Assembly (NCBI GenBank): GCA_001599295.1
Contig: BCGN01000005.1
Coordinates: forward strand, 1,116,001-1,180,000
DNA length: 64,000 nucleotides
Direction: 5' to 3'
Source of the DNA: Sporopachydermia quercuum
Taxonomy: Eukaryota > Ascomycota > Sporopachydermiomycetes > Sporopachydermiales > Sporopachydermiaceae
The notes below the pieces were generated by a model. It did no database searches. It saw only the letters and a program-made list of their open reading frames with translations, and was not told the DNA's origin. The translations under genes and the position numbers were made by a program. Shown one piece after another: positions 21,289 through 31,796 of this stretch; position 1 is the stretch's first letter; every line of letters begins with the position of its first letter.

Positions 21289-23922
21289 ATGATGAGTCCA
21301 ACAAAACGGCGTAGAAGGTCCCCTGGCCCTGAACAAGAGGAAATTGCAAATGAGAAAGAAACAGATTTCGATTGGAGCAATGTGGAGGTAAAACCCGATC
21401 ATGATTATAGAGATAAGCCAAAGAAGAGACCTTTCAATATTCCAGAAGCTCCAGTATTCTATCCTACCGAAGCAGAGTTCAAGGACCCTATACGATTTAT
21501 ACTAAACGTTCAAGATGTTGGTAAGAAGCATGGACTATTGAAAATAGTTCCACCGGCTAGCTGGAATNCAAATTTTTATCTTGATACTTCAGCATTCATA
21601 TTCACTACAAGGAAACAGGTTTTAAGTGATATGGGAGCCCAATCAAGAGCTGAGATGCTGTTTCTCAATCAGCTATGTAAATATAATGNAATGCTTGGAA
21701 GAGATATCAGTGGAAAATGTACTCCTCTATTAGCAGGAAAAAAGCTTAGCCTGTATATGTTGAATCAGGTTGTAATGAATTTAGGAGGATTTTCAATGGT
21801 GACTCAGCAGCGACAATGGCCTGAGGTAGCATTCAAATTGCAATTCCCAGAGCCACTAGCAATTTTAGTAGGAAGAAAACTAAAATTTCTCTATTCTGAC
21901 CTCTTGACAGAGTACAATGAGTACGTAATAGCAGTTAAAAAAACCAATGGAAAGCTCCCTTCACGGAAAGGAGAGTCTAGTAGAATGCGTCAACAAAAGA
22001 AATGTACCATAGGTAGCGGTAGCAGTTCTAATAATAGGGATAGCAACAAGAGAAAGCAGAACTTGGCTTCCGACCCTAAGCAAGATAATACAAGAGGCTC
22101 AGGCCGAAAACAAAAAATTGAGCAACGTATACTTAGAAGACCAATCCGCGAACGAAAAGATATCTGTCAAATCTGTCTAGATAAAATGGAACAGGAGCTA
22201 TTAATAAAGTGNGTGGAATGCAAAGAGAAATTTCATACTCCGTGTATACTTCCAGAGCCGTTGAAAGAAAACGAGGGTTCTTGGTATTGTGCTAAGTGTT
22301 TCCTTGCAGATTCAACTTATGGATTTGAACTATGTGATGAAGAGTACTCGTTAGGAGAGTATCAACGAATGGCTGATAACTTTGCCGAAACATACCNTGC
22401 AACTGATATGGCAGTTAACCAAGAAACCATGGATGATCCCCTGAGGCTTGAAAATGAAATAGAAAACGAGTTTTGGAGATTGGCAAGCGATGTGAAAAGT
22501 ACTGTAGAAGTTAAATATGGAGCTGATGTATTCAATGTTGATAGGCCAAGTGCTTTCCCCCATCGAAAAACTGAGCCAAAAGATAAATTATCATACCATG
22601 ATTGGAATCCTAATGTTCTTCCATTATGTGAAAACTCTATACTGAAAAGCTTTGGTGATAGCATACCTGGCATGACTGTTCCCTGGTTGTATGTAGGAAT
22701 GATGTTTTCGGCTTTCTGTTGGCATAATGAGGACCATTACACTTTTAGTGCTAACTATCAACATTTTGGTGCTACGAAAACTTGGTATGGAATTACCGGT
22801 GGTGACGCTGAAAAGTTTGAAGAGTTAATTAAGAAATCAGTTCCTGATTTGTTTGAGGCTCAGCCTGATTTATTGTACCATCTGGTTACTATGTATCACC
22901 CCCAGAAGATAATAGACAGTGGTATTAATGTACTGGCTTGTGATCAGCGACCTGGGGAGATTGTTATTACGTATCCAAAGGTTTATCATTCAGGGTTTAA
23001 TCAGGGATTCAATTTGAATGAAGCAATCAATTTTGCTCCGCCACAATGGATATCCGTATACTATGAATCATCACTGACATACAAAATGTACAGAAGACGT
23101 CCAGTATTTTCAATGGAAGAGCTGATCTATAAATCATTAGCAAGTGTGATTGATCTAAGTAATCTTAAGGATAAGATTGATGAAGGAAAATCAACAAAAG
23201 ATATTCGAAGATTGAGATTGGGATTGAAATTGAAACCCAGCAACACATCATTATCTACTAGACGGTCGAATAATACTGATGATGGNAAAAGCAACTTAGT
23301 GCGGTATTTGTTTCCTTATCTTTTAAGAGCGGTAGAAAAAGAATTACGCCGTCGAAAGGAACTATACGAGTTTTTGNCAATGTTAAGCTCAAGCATGAGA
23401 ACTGGAATTGCATTAATTAGGAAATCACTTTCTAAAGGTATTGGTGAAGAGGATAATATAGTCGTCAAACCATTCAAACTTGAGAAGTATACTATATCAG
23501 TTGAGAGTAGTCAGTATGATGAATCAGGCAACGATGAGTCAACCAGATGTTGTAAATGCAATTGTTTAAACTATTTTTCTCATATCGAGGTCCAAAAAGC
23601 ACAGGGTGATGTCAGTCTTAACTTCTGCTTAGATCATTTCTTAGGCCAGGATTTGGATTATGATGAGAATAATGAAAAAGATACCAAAGCTGAAGAGTTA
23701 TTCGAAAGAGGCATAGTAGCCTTCGGAAAAGCTTTAAAATTATTTAAGAGTAGTGCACAACTAGCACAAGACGATTCTAATATTGTGTTTAAATTCAAAT
23801 ATTTGTTTNCAAGAGCTGAGCTGCTGAATATGCTGAAAATATGTTTGGGTGATTGGCAACAATTGAAAGAGAATCGCGGTATAGATTTCTCGCATGGAAT
23901 TATAGTTGAAGAGGAGAATTAA
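21289..23922 (+). CDS. JHD2: KDM5/JARID1-type histone H3K4 demethylase (JHD2/Lid2-like)
   Basis: This 877-residue nuclear protein has the domain order JmjN (about 47-93), ARID (about 110-205), PHD finger (about 290-337, C-Q-I-C ... Y-C-A-K-C), JmjC (about 457-600) and a C5HC2-type zinc finger (about 753-785). That is the KDM5 arrangement. JmjC iron ligands are intact: His479 and Glu481 in W-H-N-E-D-H, and His567 in Y-H-S-G-F-N, so it should be an active 2-oxoglutarate-dependent demethylase, presumably on H3K4me3/2. S. cerevisiae Jhd2 lacks the ARID. Ns blur single residues; the TGN codon at 22210 falls on an expected PHD cysteine. The N-terminus K-R-R-R-R-S is a likely nuclear signal. Ecm5 also has JmjN-ARID-JmjC but a different PHD position. 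Confidence 0.9.
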   Translation: MMSPTKRRRRSPGPEQEEIANEKETDFDWSNVEVKPDHDYRDKPKKRPFNIPEAPVFYPTEAEFKDPIRFILNVQDVGKKHGLLKIVPPASWNXNFYLDTSAFIFTTRKQVLSDMGAQSRAEMLFLNQLCKYNXMLGRDISGKCTPLLAGKKLSLYMLNQVVMNLGGFSMVTQQRQWPEVAFKLQFPEPLAILVGRKLKFLYSDLLTEYNEYVIAVKKTNGKLPSRKGESSRMRQQKKCTIGSGSSSNNRDSNKRKQNLASDPKQDNTRGSGRKQKIEQRILRRPIRERKDICQICLDKMEQELLIKXVECKEKFHTPCILPEPLKENEGSWYCAKCFLADSTYGFELCDEEYSLGEYQRMADNFAETYXATDMAVNQETMDDPLRLENEIENEFWRLASDVKSTVEVKYGADVFNVDRPSAFPHRKTEPKDKLSYHDWNPNVLPLCENSILKSFGDSIPGMTVPWLYVGMMFSAFCWHNEDHYTFSANYQHFGATKTWYGITGGDAEKFEELIKKSVPDLFEAQPDLLYHLVTMYHPQKIIDSGINVLACDQRPGEIVITYPKVYHSGFNQGFNLNEAINFAPPQWISVYYESSLTYKMYRRRPVFSMEELIYKSLASVIDLSNLKDKIDEGKSTKDIRRLRLGLKLKPSNTSLSTRRSNNTDDXKSNLVRYLFPYLLRAVEKELRRRKELYEFLXMLSSSMRTGIALIRKSLSKGIGEEDNIVVKPFKLEKYTISVESSQYDESGNDESTRCCKCNCLNYFSHIEVQKAQGDVSLNFCLDHFLGQDLDYDENNEKDTKAEELFERGIVAFGKALKLFKSSAQLAQDDSNIVFKFKYLFXRAELLNMLKICLGDWQQLKENRGIDFSHGIIVEEEN

Positions 23923-24846
23923 AAGGAAGTCAGAACTATCATACAAACTTGATGGAGAAAAGGGATACTATCATGTAGTTATATTCTACGAGGATTATGT
24001 ATCGCGTTACTTCAGATTGACCCTCTGATGAAGTCTCATAACGGAATAGGGAAGGATTTCATGTTTATTCACCTGCATGATTATTTCNTTTTGTATAGCA
24101 CTTTTGTTTAACGTTTTATTTTGCTTATATTCCTATACTATCATTTTTATTTATGAATTCATGTATTCTACTAATGGGTTTGGATGTATTTAATGCATTT
24201 ATTGTCTTTTCTGAATGAATGGCTCAGTTCCTTGATTGTGGAATAAGGTTACAGTTGATATGCGAGGGAATGCAAAAGCTGAGACATAGTTCAAACTTTA
24301 AGTTCAGTTCAATGCTCATCTCTGAACTCTATTTTGTTAGAATTGTTGAAAGTGCTCAGGAAAAGTATGATTCTCATTCTTGTAGAAAAAAATTAAGTAG
24401 CTACAATTAATCATGTCAGTTTGACTTCTTAAATTAACATACAATTACACGGAGCTTCTTGAAACCTCAATGATTCTTCTAATTATCAAGTTCAACATCA
24501 GCTCAAATCCTCGAAATGGACAATGAGCCGAAACTCTAACTAAACCAATGCACAACCATACATCAAGACGCGTCAATACTGAAAATTTCATCGCCTCTCG
24601 GAAATCTTCTTGATCATCTGGTACCGACCTTCCAATTATCACTTGAACTCAGTGCCTGAGTCAATGACAATTGATTTTTACTTCTCTGAGTTTTATAATT
24701 GAAAGAGGAGGAAGAATGAAAAGGATATCCTAATCAGTGCATACCATAAAACATATCGTTTCTGTTATCCAACGAGACTTGTCGCCAGTCAACTAGCTCC
24801 CTACCTTCATCGCCTAACTTACATACTACAGCTATTACTTATAACA
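23923..24846. other. Intergenic KDM5-type gene to ILM1
   Basis: 0.92 kb. A TGAGTCA heptamer lies at 24657-24663, about 185 bp before ILM1, which is not an amino-acid gene, so it is probably chance. A 63-codon open frame at 24219 looks random. Confidence 0.5.
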
Positions 24847-25500
24847 ATGTTTGGAGTTACTAGTATAGCATATATGAGAATATGCTTGTTATTAACTATG
24901 GGATATTTCCTCTTCAAGTCTCCCGAATATGTTTTAAATTACCCAATGTTCATACTAATCTCTGAATCTATGCAAGTACCAGTTATCATTTATGATGATA
25001 ATAGTCTAACAACTCCAGAGGTGCAGGCACTAATCGGTGTTTTAGCTTTAGTTGTTATAACTGAAGCAATTGTTGATTTTGTCTTCCTGCTTGAAAAAAA
25101 CTCAAAGGATGAAGCTGGCACTGCATTCTTTCAATTGGTTGGTCCATTAAGATTACTTGGCTCCTTTTCTTTGTGTATTTACTGCTATCTTGGAAACAAT
25201 GGCTTGTTGGCCAATCACTTAGTATTTAGCTATGCATTCGTTGAAATGTGCATGTCTTTCTTATTATTCACTACAATGAAAGATGAGGAAAGTAGGAAGT
25301 TTTTGGTGAAAGAAGAGAACAATGCAAGAGATCGTGATCAACAAAATTGGGGATTAGAAGAAAGAACTGAGGAAGAGATTTTTGGTGAACCTGATGAGAT
25401 TGATTTAGATGAAAGTGATGAGGAAAACGAGCCATCATTTGGTGAAGTTGTAGAAATAGAAACAAAACGTGCTGCTGAAGGATTACCACAAATCATATAG
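24847..25500 (+). CDS. ILM1: ILM1-like ER/mitochondria-related membrane protein
   Basis: The 217-residue protein has about four hydrophobic segments in its first 140 residues and an acidic tail (D-E-I-D-L-D-E-S-D-E-E-N-E near 180-195). This is the layout of S. cerevisiae Ilm1 (203 aa), which has the same phrase order: a first TM, L-I-S-E-S-M-Q-V-P, P-L-R-L-L, then F-V-E-M-C-M-S-F-L-L-F and an E/D-rich end. Ilm1 was named for increased loss of mitochondrial DNA; its biochemical role is unknown. It converges on MNN10 325 bp away. Confidence 0.8.
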   Translation: MFGVTSIAYMRICLLLTMGYFLFKSPEYVLNYPMFILISESMQVPVIIYDDNSLTTPEVQALIGVLALVVITEAIVDFVFLLEKNSKDEAGTAFFQLVGPLRLLGSFSLCIYCYLGNNGLLANHLVFSYAFVEMCMSFLLFTTMKDEESRKFLVKEENNARDRDQQNWGLEERTEEEIFGEPDEIDLDESDEENEPSFGEVVEIETKRAAEGLPQII

Positions 25501-25825
25501 TGTATGAATTCTTGGTTAAGTTAATAAAGCTATTGGGATTGGTTGAACCAGGAAAAGTTAAGTTCAAAAAAATGAAGTAGATGTTATATCAATATTAAAA
25601 TTTAGGTTTTATTCCTAGTTTAGCTAGTAAATAAACGATAAACAATGTTAATCCTACTGAGACAGTACTTCATACATTATGTGTGGCTATTCAGAATATG
25701 ATATGACATTAGCATGAAATCATTATTTGATATTTTAACTAAGTATTTCTATTTTTATTCTNTTTTCCTTTAAGTATACCCATCTATCGTACTATGCTAG
25801 CTATTACATCTACCACCATATGTAG
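25501..25825. other. Convergent 3' flanks of ILM1 and MNN10
   Basis: AT-rich terminator region shared by two convergent genes; nothing else seen. Confidence 0.5.
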
Positions 25826-26902
25826 TCAATATCCCAATTTAAACCAGTTGGATTGATGAATTGCTTTACTCAAATTCTTATAAAACTCCATTTCTTCAAA
25901 ACAGTTACGTCCCCATTGACAGCCTGCCATATTGACCAAAAAATCACGATCATCTTTATCGTAGAAAAACGATTTATCTGAAGCTTTCTCTGCACATGCA
26001 CCTTCAGGAAATGAATTGATCTTTCTTGATGGTAGAAATGCCGTTCTAGATCTTACCCAGCCTTGATTTGAATACAATTCAGTCAAGGCGTCTTGTTCTT
26101 TATGTTCCCATTGCATATGCTTTTGTTCATAGAAAACAGGATCCCACCAGGCATCTAATAATCTTTCTGACCAATCAGTTCTTCTCATTAGAAATGATCC
26201 TAAATTAAACCCATTGCAATCCTGAGTTAAAATTAGATCAACAGGCTGTGAGTAATCAGTATAAGGAATATCAACTTCTAGTTTCAACGGATTTATCTTA
26301 TTTAATCTTCTATAACTTTCCTTATCAAGTTTACCAAGGAAATGTTCTTCCAGAGAAATTTGAGGCTCCATAATTAATGTTCTAAGATCAAGCCACCAGA
26401 ACCATTCAGCATCAGGATATTGTCTCATTGTTTCTCTGATTATATCAACTCTTTCCCATGATTCCCTCCATTCGTGTGAATATCGCTTCCGAGTTGTTAA
26501 ATCTCTTACTGCTAATTCGTATCCATGACGTTTTGCGTATGCCTTTTTATTAGCAATGCTACTTCTTTCAATAGACCAATCTTCCGGTCCTTTCCATTTC
26601 ATCACACCACCATCCTCATTTGCTGCAAGTATTATCACCACTTTCCCACTTTTTATATTACTATGATCATCAGCACTATGTAGCCCAATACCAAATCTGT
26701 CTGTGAATAACGTATTGGCTTTTTTTGATATTCTAGTACTTCTTTTAAAGTTGTAATCAGATATTTTATCCTGGTTGTTGGAGGCCCCTGTGATATTAGT
26801 TATTGTGAATAGTAAGATAAGGATTATCCCAAGTGCTATTAGAATCAAACGGTTCAACCTCCATTTGTTGTTTAACTTGTGAAGTATTAGATTGCTATTC
26901 AT
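25826..26902 (-). CDS. MNN10: Golgi alpha-1,6-mannosyltransferase (GT34, MNN10-like)
   Basis: The 358-residue type II Golgi membrane protein has a signal anchor at about residues 18-37 and a GT34 catalytic domain. In S. cerevisiae Mnn10 is part of M-Pol II, which extends the alpha-1,6 backbone of N-glycan outer chains. Visible signatures are V-I-I-L-A-A-N-E at the domain start, Y-A-K-R-H-G-Y-E-L, then W-F-W-W-L-D-L-R-T-L-I-M-E-P, where this family has its metal-binding acidic motif, N-G-F-N-L-G-S-F-L-M-R, E-Q-D-A-L-T-E-L and F-V-N-M-A-G-C. ScMnn10 is longer (393 aa), mostly at the N-terminus. Mnn11 is the nearest alternative. Confidence 0.88.
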   Translation of the reverse strand: MNSNLILHKLNNKWRLNRLILIALGIILILLFTITNITGASNNQDKISDYNFKRSTRISKKANTLFTDRFGIGLHSADDHSNIKSGKVVIILAANEDGGVMKWKGPEDWSIERSSIANKKAYAKRHGYELAVRDLTTRKRYSHEWRESWERVDIIRETMRQYPDAEWFWWLDLRTLIMEPQISLEEHFLGKLDKESYRRLNKINPLKLEVDIPYTDYSQPVDLILTQDCNGFNLGSFLMRRTDWSERLLDAWWDPVFYEQKHMQWEHKEQDALTELYSNQGWVRSRTAFLPSRKINSFPEGACAEKASDKSFFYDKDDRDFLVNMAGCQWGRNCFEEMEFYKNLSKAIHQSNWFKLGY

Positions 26903-29553
26903 TTCTTTTTTATCGTTTCTGACTTATTTCTTTTCTACCGAGCCCATGATCTCTTCAATTGTCGTCTTCTTCAACAGGTTACATGAATAGGTCTTCTCTT
27001 CAATACTATTTAAAGATCCGTACTACACTACCAGTTGTGATCCCCTGAAATCGTCGTTCAAACGATGCTGTTTGATTTATGAGGTTCCCAATTCTCTAAT
27101 CTCTCCTTTTTTGTAGCAATGCTCAAAAACGAAAACTTATGTAAACAGCTTTTGATATGAATGTAAAATTGAATGTGCTGGGTGGAATCAAGTGCAAGCA
27201 GAGATTCATTTCCTTTCAAAAGTACAGGTTGTTAGAACTTAAGGTTTCCTCCATATAAGGAGAATTTCAGGTAGTAGGTAGATAAATATCGCGGTAGCAG
27301 GAAGCTTCGGGGTAACATTGAATTATATGTGGAAAGTGAGATGGAAGAGAGAGAAGAAAGATTTCAGAAGATTTGTGCAGTTTTGTACTTGGATGATTGT
27401 TGTAATATATAAACATTCTCCTAGGAAACTGAATAGGTTTCGTTGATACTCCTGAATATCTGTGAATATTAAGCAGAGTGCTGGAAGTAAGTTTAAGGTA
27501 TTAAAATTGAAGTTGGATATAGCTTCAAATAATGGCATTAAAGTTTAATTGTAGTAAATCCGTATTGGGGAAATGAAATTTTAAGTATGTATACCTTGAT
27601 TTAATATAGTTAGGGAGTCATTGATCATCATTATGATTGATATTACTACCATCAAGAATAGAAGCGTGAGGTATTCGTTGAGTTTCATTATTATTAGAAT
27701 TTAGATCAATTATTAGAACAAGTTTTCCTATGACAAATGGACTGGCTCCAAGAAAATCCTCGTTCAATTTAGAAAAAAAAAAAAGAGAAAAGAGAAAATA
27801 ATGATATAAATAAGGTTCGTACTTTTAGATTGAGGATTCAAGATAAAAGTTAATCTCAAAGTGAAGTGGCTTAACCAACTTTAATATATATCAGTTTCCT
27901 ATCTTTCTTTGAATCCTTTCCTGTTCATCAAAATGGAAGGAAGAGTTTGCCCAGAATTTCATTCAAAATTTCATTCAAACGCGTACAACAAGTGGATAGT
28001 GCCATACGAAATGCGTGTACTTCTGAATTCATTAATCCTATCTTACACCGTTATTGTAAGCATTTCAGTAGAGTAGAGCACATTAAATTTGTAACATTAG
28101 CCCCAATAGAAGTGAGTAATTCTAGTGAATTGGATTTGAAAAGGTGAAACTATATCATTGGAATCTTGGATGATTGGATTTAAAATCTGAGAAGGTCGGA
28201 AAGTCTTTGAAGAAAAAGAAAAAGAATTAATAAGGATATTGAGATGCAGGGCAGGAAAGTTGAGAATGGGAAATGAAGACAATTGAATTACAGATCAAAT
28301 AATAATGAGCTAAGTTTCTTTCACTTCGCCTATTGTGCATACATACTTGCATGTATCAAATATCTATTACGTACTAACGCTCCATTGATTGGAGCGTCAA
28401 TAATAATATTAAATATATAAGGGAGTAAAATGGCAGTCAAAATGTAATTGAAACTTGTTTCCAATTGAAAAAAAAGTTTCGTGGTGGTTTTGAAGAATTA
28501 TTCAGATTCAATTATACACATTGGCATCCTTTAATTTTCCAAAAAGGTGTATACTGAGTTGGTTACTATGTTGATCCAATCTTTTTTTTAGCGAAAGACG
28601 TTAGTAGCTGATTAGTTGTTACTTTAACTTTATTGAAACCTATGGTACACTTAGACAGATTTTCTATTTAAGTTACGTAGAGATTTTTCGGAATTTCACA
28701 AGCCATTCGTCGAATACCTGGTTTCAGCATGTTGTAGCGATTTTGATTCTGCCGTTTGACTCAGCTTTAGGATAAGACGGTCAAATCAGTCAGATTCAAA
28801 CTATCAAATGAAAGACTCTTTTGATAAGTCTCTTTTTTTCTCAACGGTAAGCAGAATTATAATCAATTACCATTTGATATATACCTGAGTGTAGATGAAC
28901 GATTTTACAATTTTTTTACATGGTTGCTTTTCTCTGGGAAATAAGCTGTTTTATTTAGTAATATCGTCCGTCACCTCTTAAATCTTAAACATATACTAGT
29001 CAAAATTATCTTTTATTTTTGGCAATTAGAGAGATTAATTTCTCATTCATCTTGGGAGGTAGTTGGGAGGGAGGTAATTGGTAAAAAGATAATGACTGAT
29101 TTTAGAGTCATATGTTCGTGATTAATACTATGTTCCTATTCTGGTAAGAAGTTTAATCATCAATGTACCTATGTGGAACTAGTGGAAAGCTAATGCCCAA
29201 AGAATCGAAAGGCTTGAATCTAGGACTATCTGGCCAAACCTCAAAGCTTATGTCAATATAATCTTCCTACTAATAAATAAAAGAGCCGCCGAGAAAGGTT
29301 CAGAAACAACTACAAATAGGAGAAGAAAAANTATCACAGGTCACATTTTTATATCACAGTACGAATCATTAGAATAACATTGTATTACTTTATCGCTTAT
29401 TAATTCTTATAATAGACTTAAGGATGATTCTCATTATCAGAGAAAACTATTCTACAAACCATATACAATCCCTCTCTCTATACATCTTTCTCTATCTCTT
29501 TTTTCTTTATAGTAGCTCAATGACGTGCCCCTTCGTAACATTTGCACTGAAAA
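26903..29553. other. Long intergenic region upstream of MNN10
   Basis: 2.65 kb containing the MNN10 promoter and MED17 3' flank. Two small hairpins lie close together: ATACAT/ATGTAT near 28339-28356 and an 8-bp perfect inverted repeat at 28377-28397. A 46-codon ATG frame at 27933 and a 66-codon frame at 27947 overlap in different frames; neither resembles a known protein. A TGACTCA is at 28757-28763. The region is long for one promoter, so an unrecognised RNA or spliced small gene is possible. Confidence 0.4.
28377..28397. repeat. Perfect 8-bp inverted repeat, 5-nt loop
   Basis: ACGCTCCA - TTGAT - TGGAGCGT. The arms are GC-rich against AT-rich surroundings. It could be a transcript hairpin or a chance inverted repeat; roughly one such repeat per spacer length is expected in 64 kb. 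Confidence 0.35.
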
Positions 29554-31796
29554 CTACAATCTGCTCACCTTATATCTAACATAATCTTCTACTTCTCTCA
29601 TTTCCAAAAACTTTGCTTTTTCTTCATTTCCAACCTCATTNACATAGAATAAAACATCAGTATAAAGAACAGATGTAACCTCAACCATAAAACCAACTTT
29701 CTGTCCTGGTTGCTTCTCAATTGTTAATTCTATTATAGAACTAGGTGGAACTAGTATTTTTCTAAAAGGATCAGTCACCCCCATCAATTCTTTATCTCTT
29801 GATTTCACTTCTTTATCATCAGGAACACTGATTACTTTCACAGCATTATTACCTCCTATTGTTCCCATCACCATACCTGCTAGATTAATCTGCGAAGGAC
29901 TAGCTGATACTAACCCCGGCAAATTCACAGTACTAGTTGCTTGGGTCAACGGGGTATTTGTTTGAACGGTTGATGCAATATCAGAAACACCTTCATCTTC
30001 AATGCCTGCTAGATTCAAGTTATGATACCGCCTAGTTGTAAGCTCAACTTGCCTATCGTCAAAGCCCAAATATACAACAAGGGCTTTCAAACATTCTGTC
30101 ATTTTACTAAGTATTAAACTATGTTTAGCATGTCCGATAAGGGGCTTCAATATAGGATAAATCCTATGATTAGACTTATTAGAATATTCGTTCTGTAAAC
30201 TAGTTCCTGTTGCTGGTTTAACATTTGAACTACTACCTGATCCTGAGCCAGAAATCCCATTATCATCAGTGTTGCGATCCAAGCTTTTAGATGACACTGG
30301 TTCATAAGAATCAGATCTCATCATTAGATTTCTTCTATGGGCATGACAGAGCATTAATCTTAAAAACGATGATACAAATTCTGCCTTAAGAACATAGTCC
30401 TTGCTATTACTACCAATCCCAATCCCAGCATTTGTAGTAGCTGATCTCCATGCTGTTCCATCATCAAAGAAATCTGAAGCCTCAATGAATTCAATACGGC
30501 ATACTTCATCAAGCAAATCAACGATAATACTATCACCTTCTACACGAACATTTCGTGATAATAACGATCGCGCTTCCCTTACAAGCTCATGAAACAATTC
30601 TTCTTCAAATAAGTAAAACCTTGCTTTTCGTATCTCGTCTTCAACATTCGACCCATCTGTTAACCAAGGCTTATTTGCTTCAAAACTAACCAATGCCAAT
30701 TCTCCATTAATTCTTCTATAAATTCGAACTCTCACAATCTTTTCTGGCTTTTCTGATCTACCAGAAATACGTACATCTCCTGTTGGTGTTCTACTCAAAG
30801 TCCGTATCCCTTTATCGTAAAAGATACTTCCTGCATCATGATATCCATATTTAACGCCAATTCCTGATCCACCAGCACCCGATCGTTTGAACAGAACTTC
30901 TCTTCCCCGAGCAATTGACCAAATGTTGTCCCAGTATAGTTGTTCTTGGTTCACCTCGTCTTCTAGCCTTGTGGCAGCTTTGGATAATTGTTGAGATACA
31001 GATTTTAACGATTGAAGTTTCCATCCCAAACCAATTTTTGGATCATCAGTTGCAGATCTTGCCGTTGTTTCGTTATTGTCCCTTTCAGAGGTAACTGTTA
31101 TAACGTTCAATGATGCGATTGGCGTATGTTCTTTTAAGTGCGGTGACATAGTAACAGATCCCTGGGCTGGTCTCAGAGTTGTAGTTAATAAGGATACTAA
31201 ATCCAATAGTAAAGTTGCTTCATTCTGAGCAATTCTATCATACAAAACGAGAAGTTAATAGCCAAATCAAGAAAAAATAGCCACTTGCTAAACAATCAAA
31301 TTACTACGTACTGGATATTTGTTAGCATCTCCTGTCTATTGTTATTAAACTCTTGCAATCTTTCACTTAGCTTTGTATCTTCTGCAGATGAATCGTCCCC
31401 GTTTTCATTATTCACGCTATTAGTCTCATTTTGCAGTAGAATTTCCTCCTCAATTGACTCTTCTGTTACATTTGTAAATGATCCTCTTTCAGTCGTAATC
31501 CTAGAAATTAGTTTGTCAATTGGCAGATCTGACCTATTGATGATTTGTAGTTAGCAATTAGTACGGAAATAATGCGATTGCTATAATGTAAGTAACAAAA
31601 ATAGAAAACCTCCACAACGAACAAATCCTATCAGAATTTGCTATACAGTGGTAACAGAGATTGCTGGCTTTCATATAATATTCAATTATATTCAATCGTT
31701 CACATACACATTCTCCAAGTACGGGTCAAAATGACCCTGTCGATGAAGCGCTGAGGTGAGATCAGCAGTTAGAAACAAATGAGCATCTTCATTCAT
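29554..31796 (-). CDS. MED17: Mediator subunit 17 (SRB4), three exons
   Basis: Exons, 5' to 3' on the minus strand, are 31796-31708, 31533-31312 and 31234-29554, together 1992 nt and 663 residues (ScSrb4 687). Med17 is the essential scaffold of the Mediator head module, bridging activators to RNA polymerase II. Splicing rebuilds conserved phrases: S-D-L-P-I-D-K-L-I across intron 1 corresponds to Srb4 S-M-P-L-E-Q-L-I, and Q-E-M-L-T-N-I-Q-I-A-Q-N-E across intron 2 to D-M-L-E-H-I-N-L-A-M-N-E. Further downstream L-G-W-K-L-Q-S-L, Y-W-D-N-I and V-K-Y-G-Y-H-D-A-G-S match. The large exon alone has no ATG near its 5' end, confirming that it needs upstream exons. An N at 29641 obscures one residue near the C-terminus. 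Confidence 0.92.
31235..31311 (-). other. MED17 intron 2 (77 nt)
   Basis: On the minus strand: GTACGT 5' site, TATTAAC branch-like sequence, GATAG 3' site. It splits a Gln codon (CA/A). Confidence 0.85.
31534..31707 (-). other. MED17 intron 1 (174 nt)
   Basis: On the minus strand: GTATGT 5' site, GCTAAC branch-like sequence, CAATAG 3' site. It splits a Val codon (GT/G). Junction supported by the restored Srb4-like sequence. Confidence 0.82.

Noticed and set aside
27933-28147. Overlapping 46- and 66-codon frames upstream of MNN10
   Set aside because: Two different frames over the same DNA, neither recognisable; a GTAAGC donor-like word near 28055 has no convincing partner exon.
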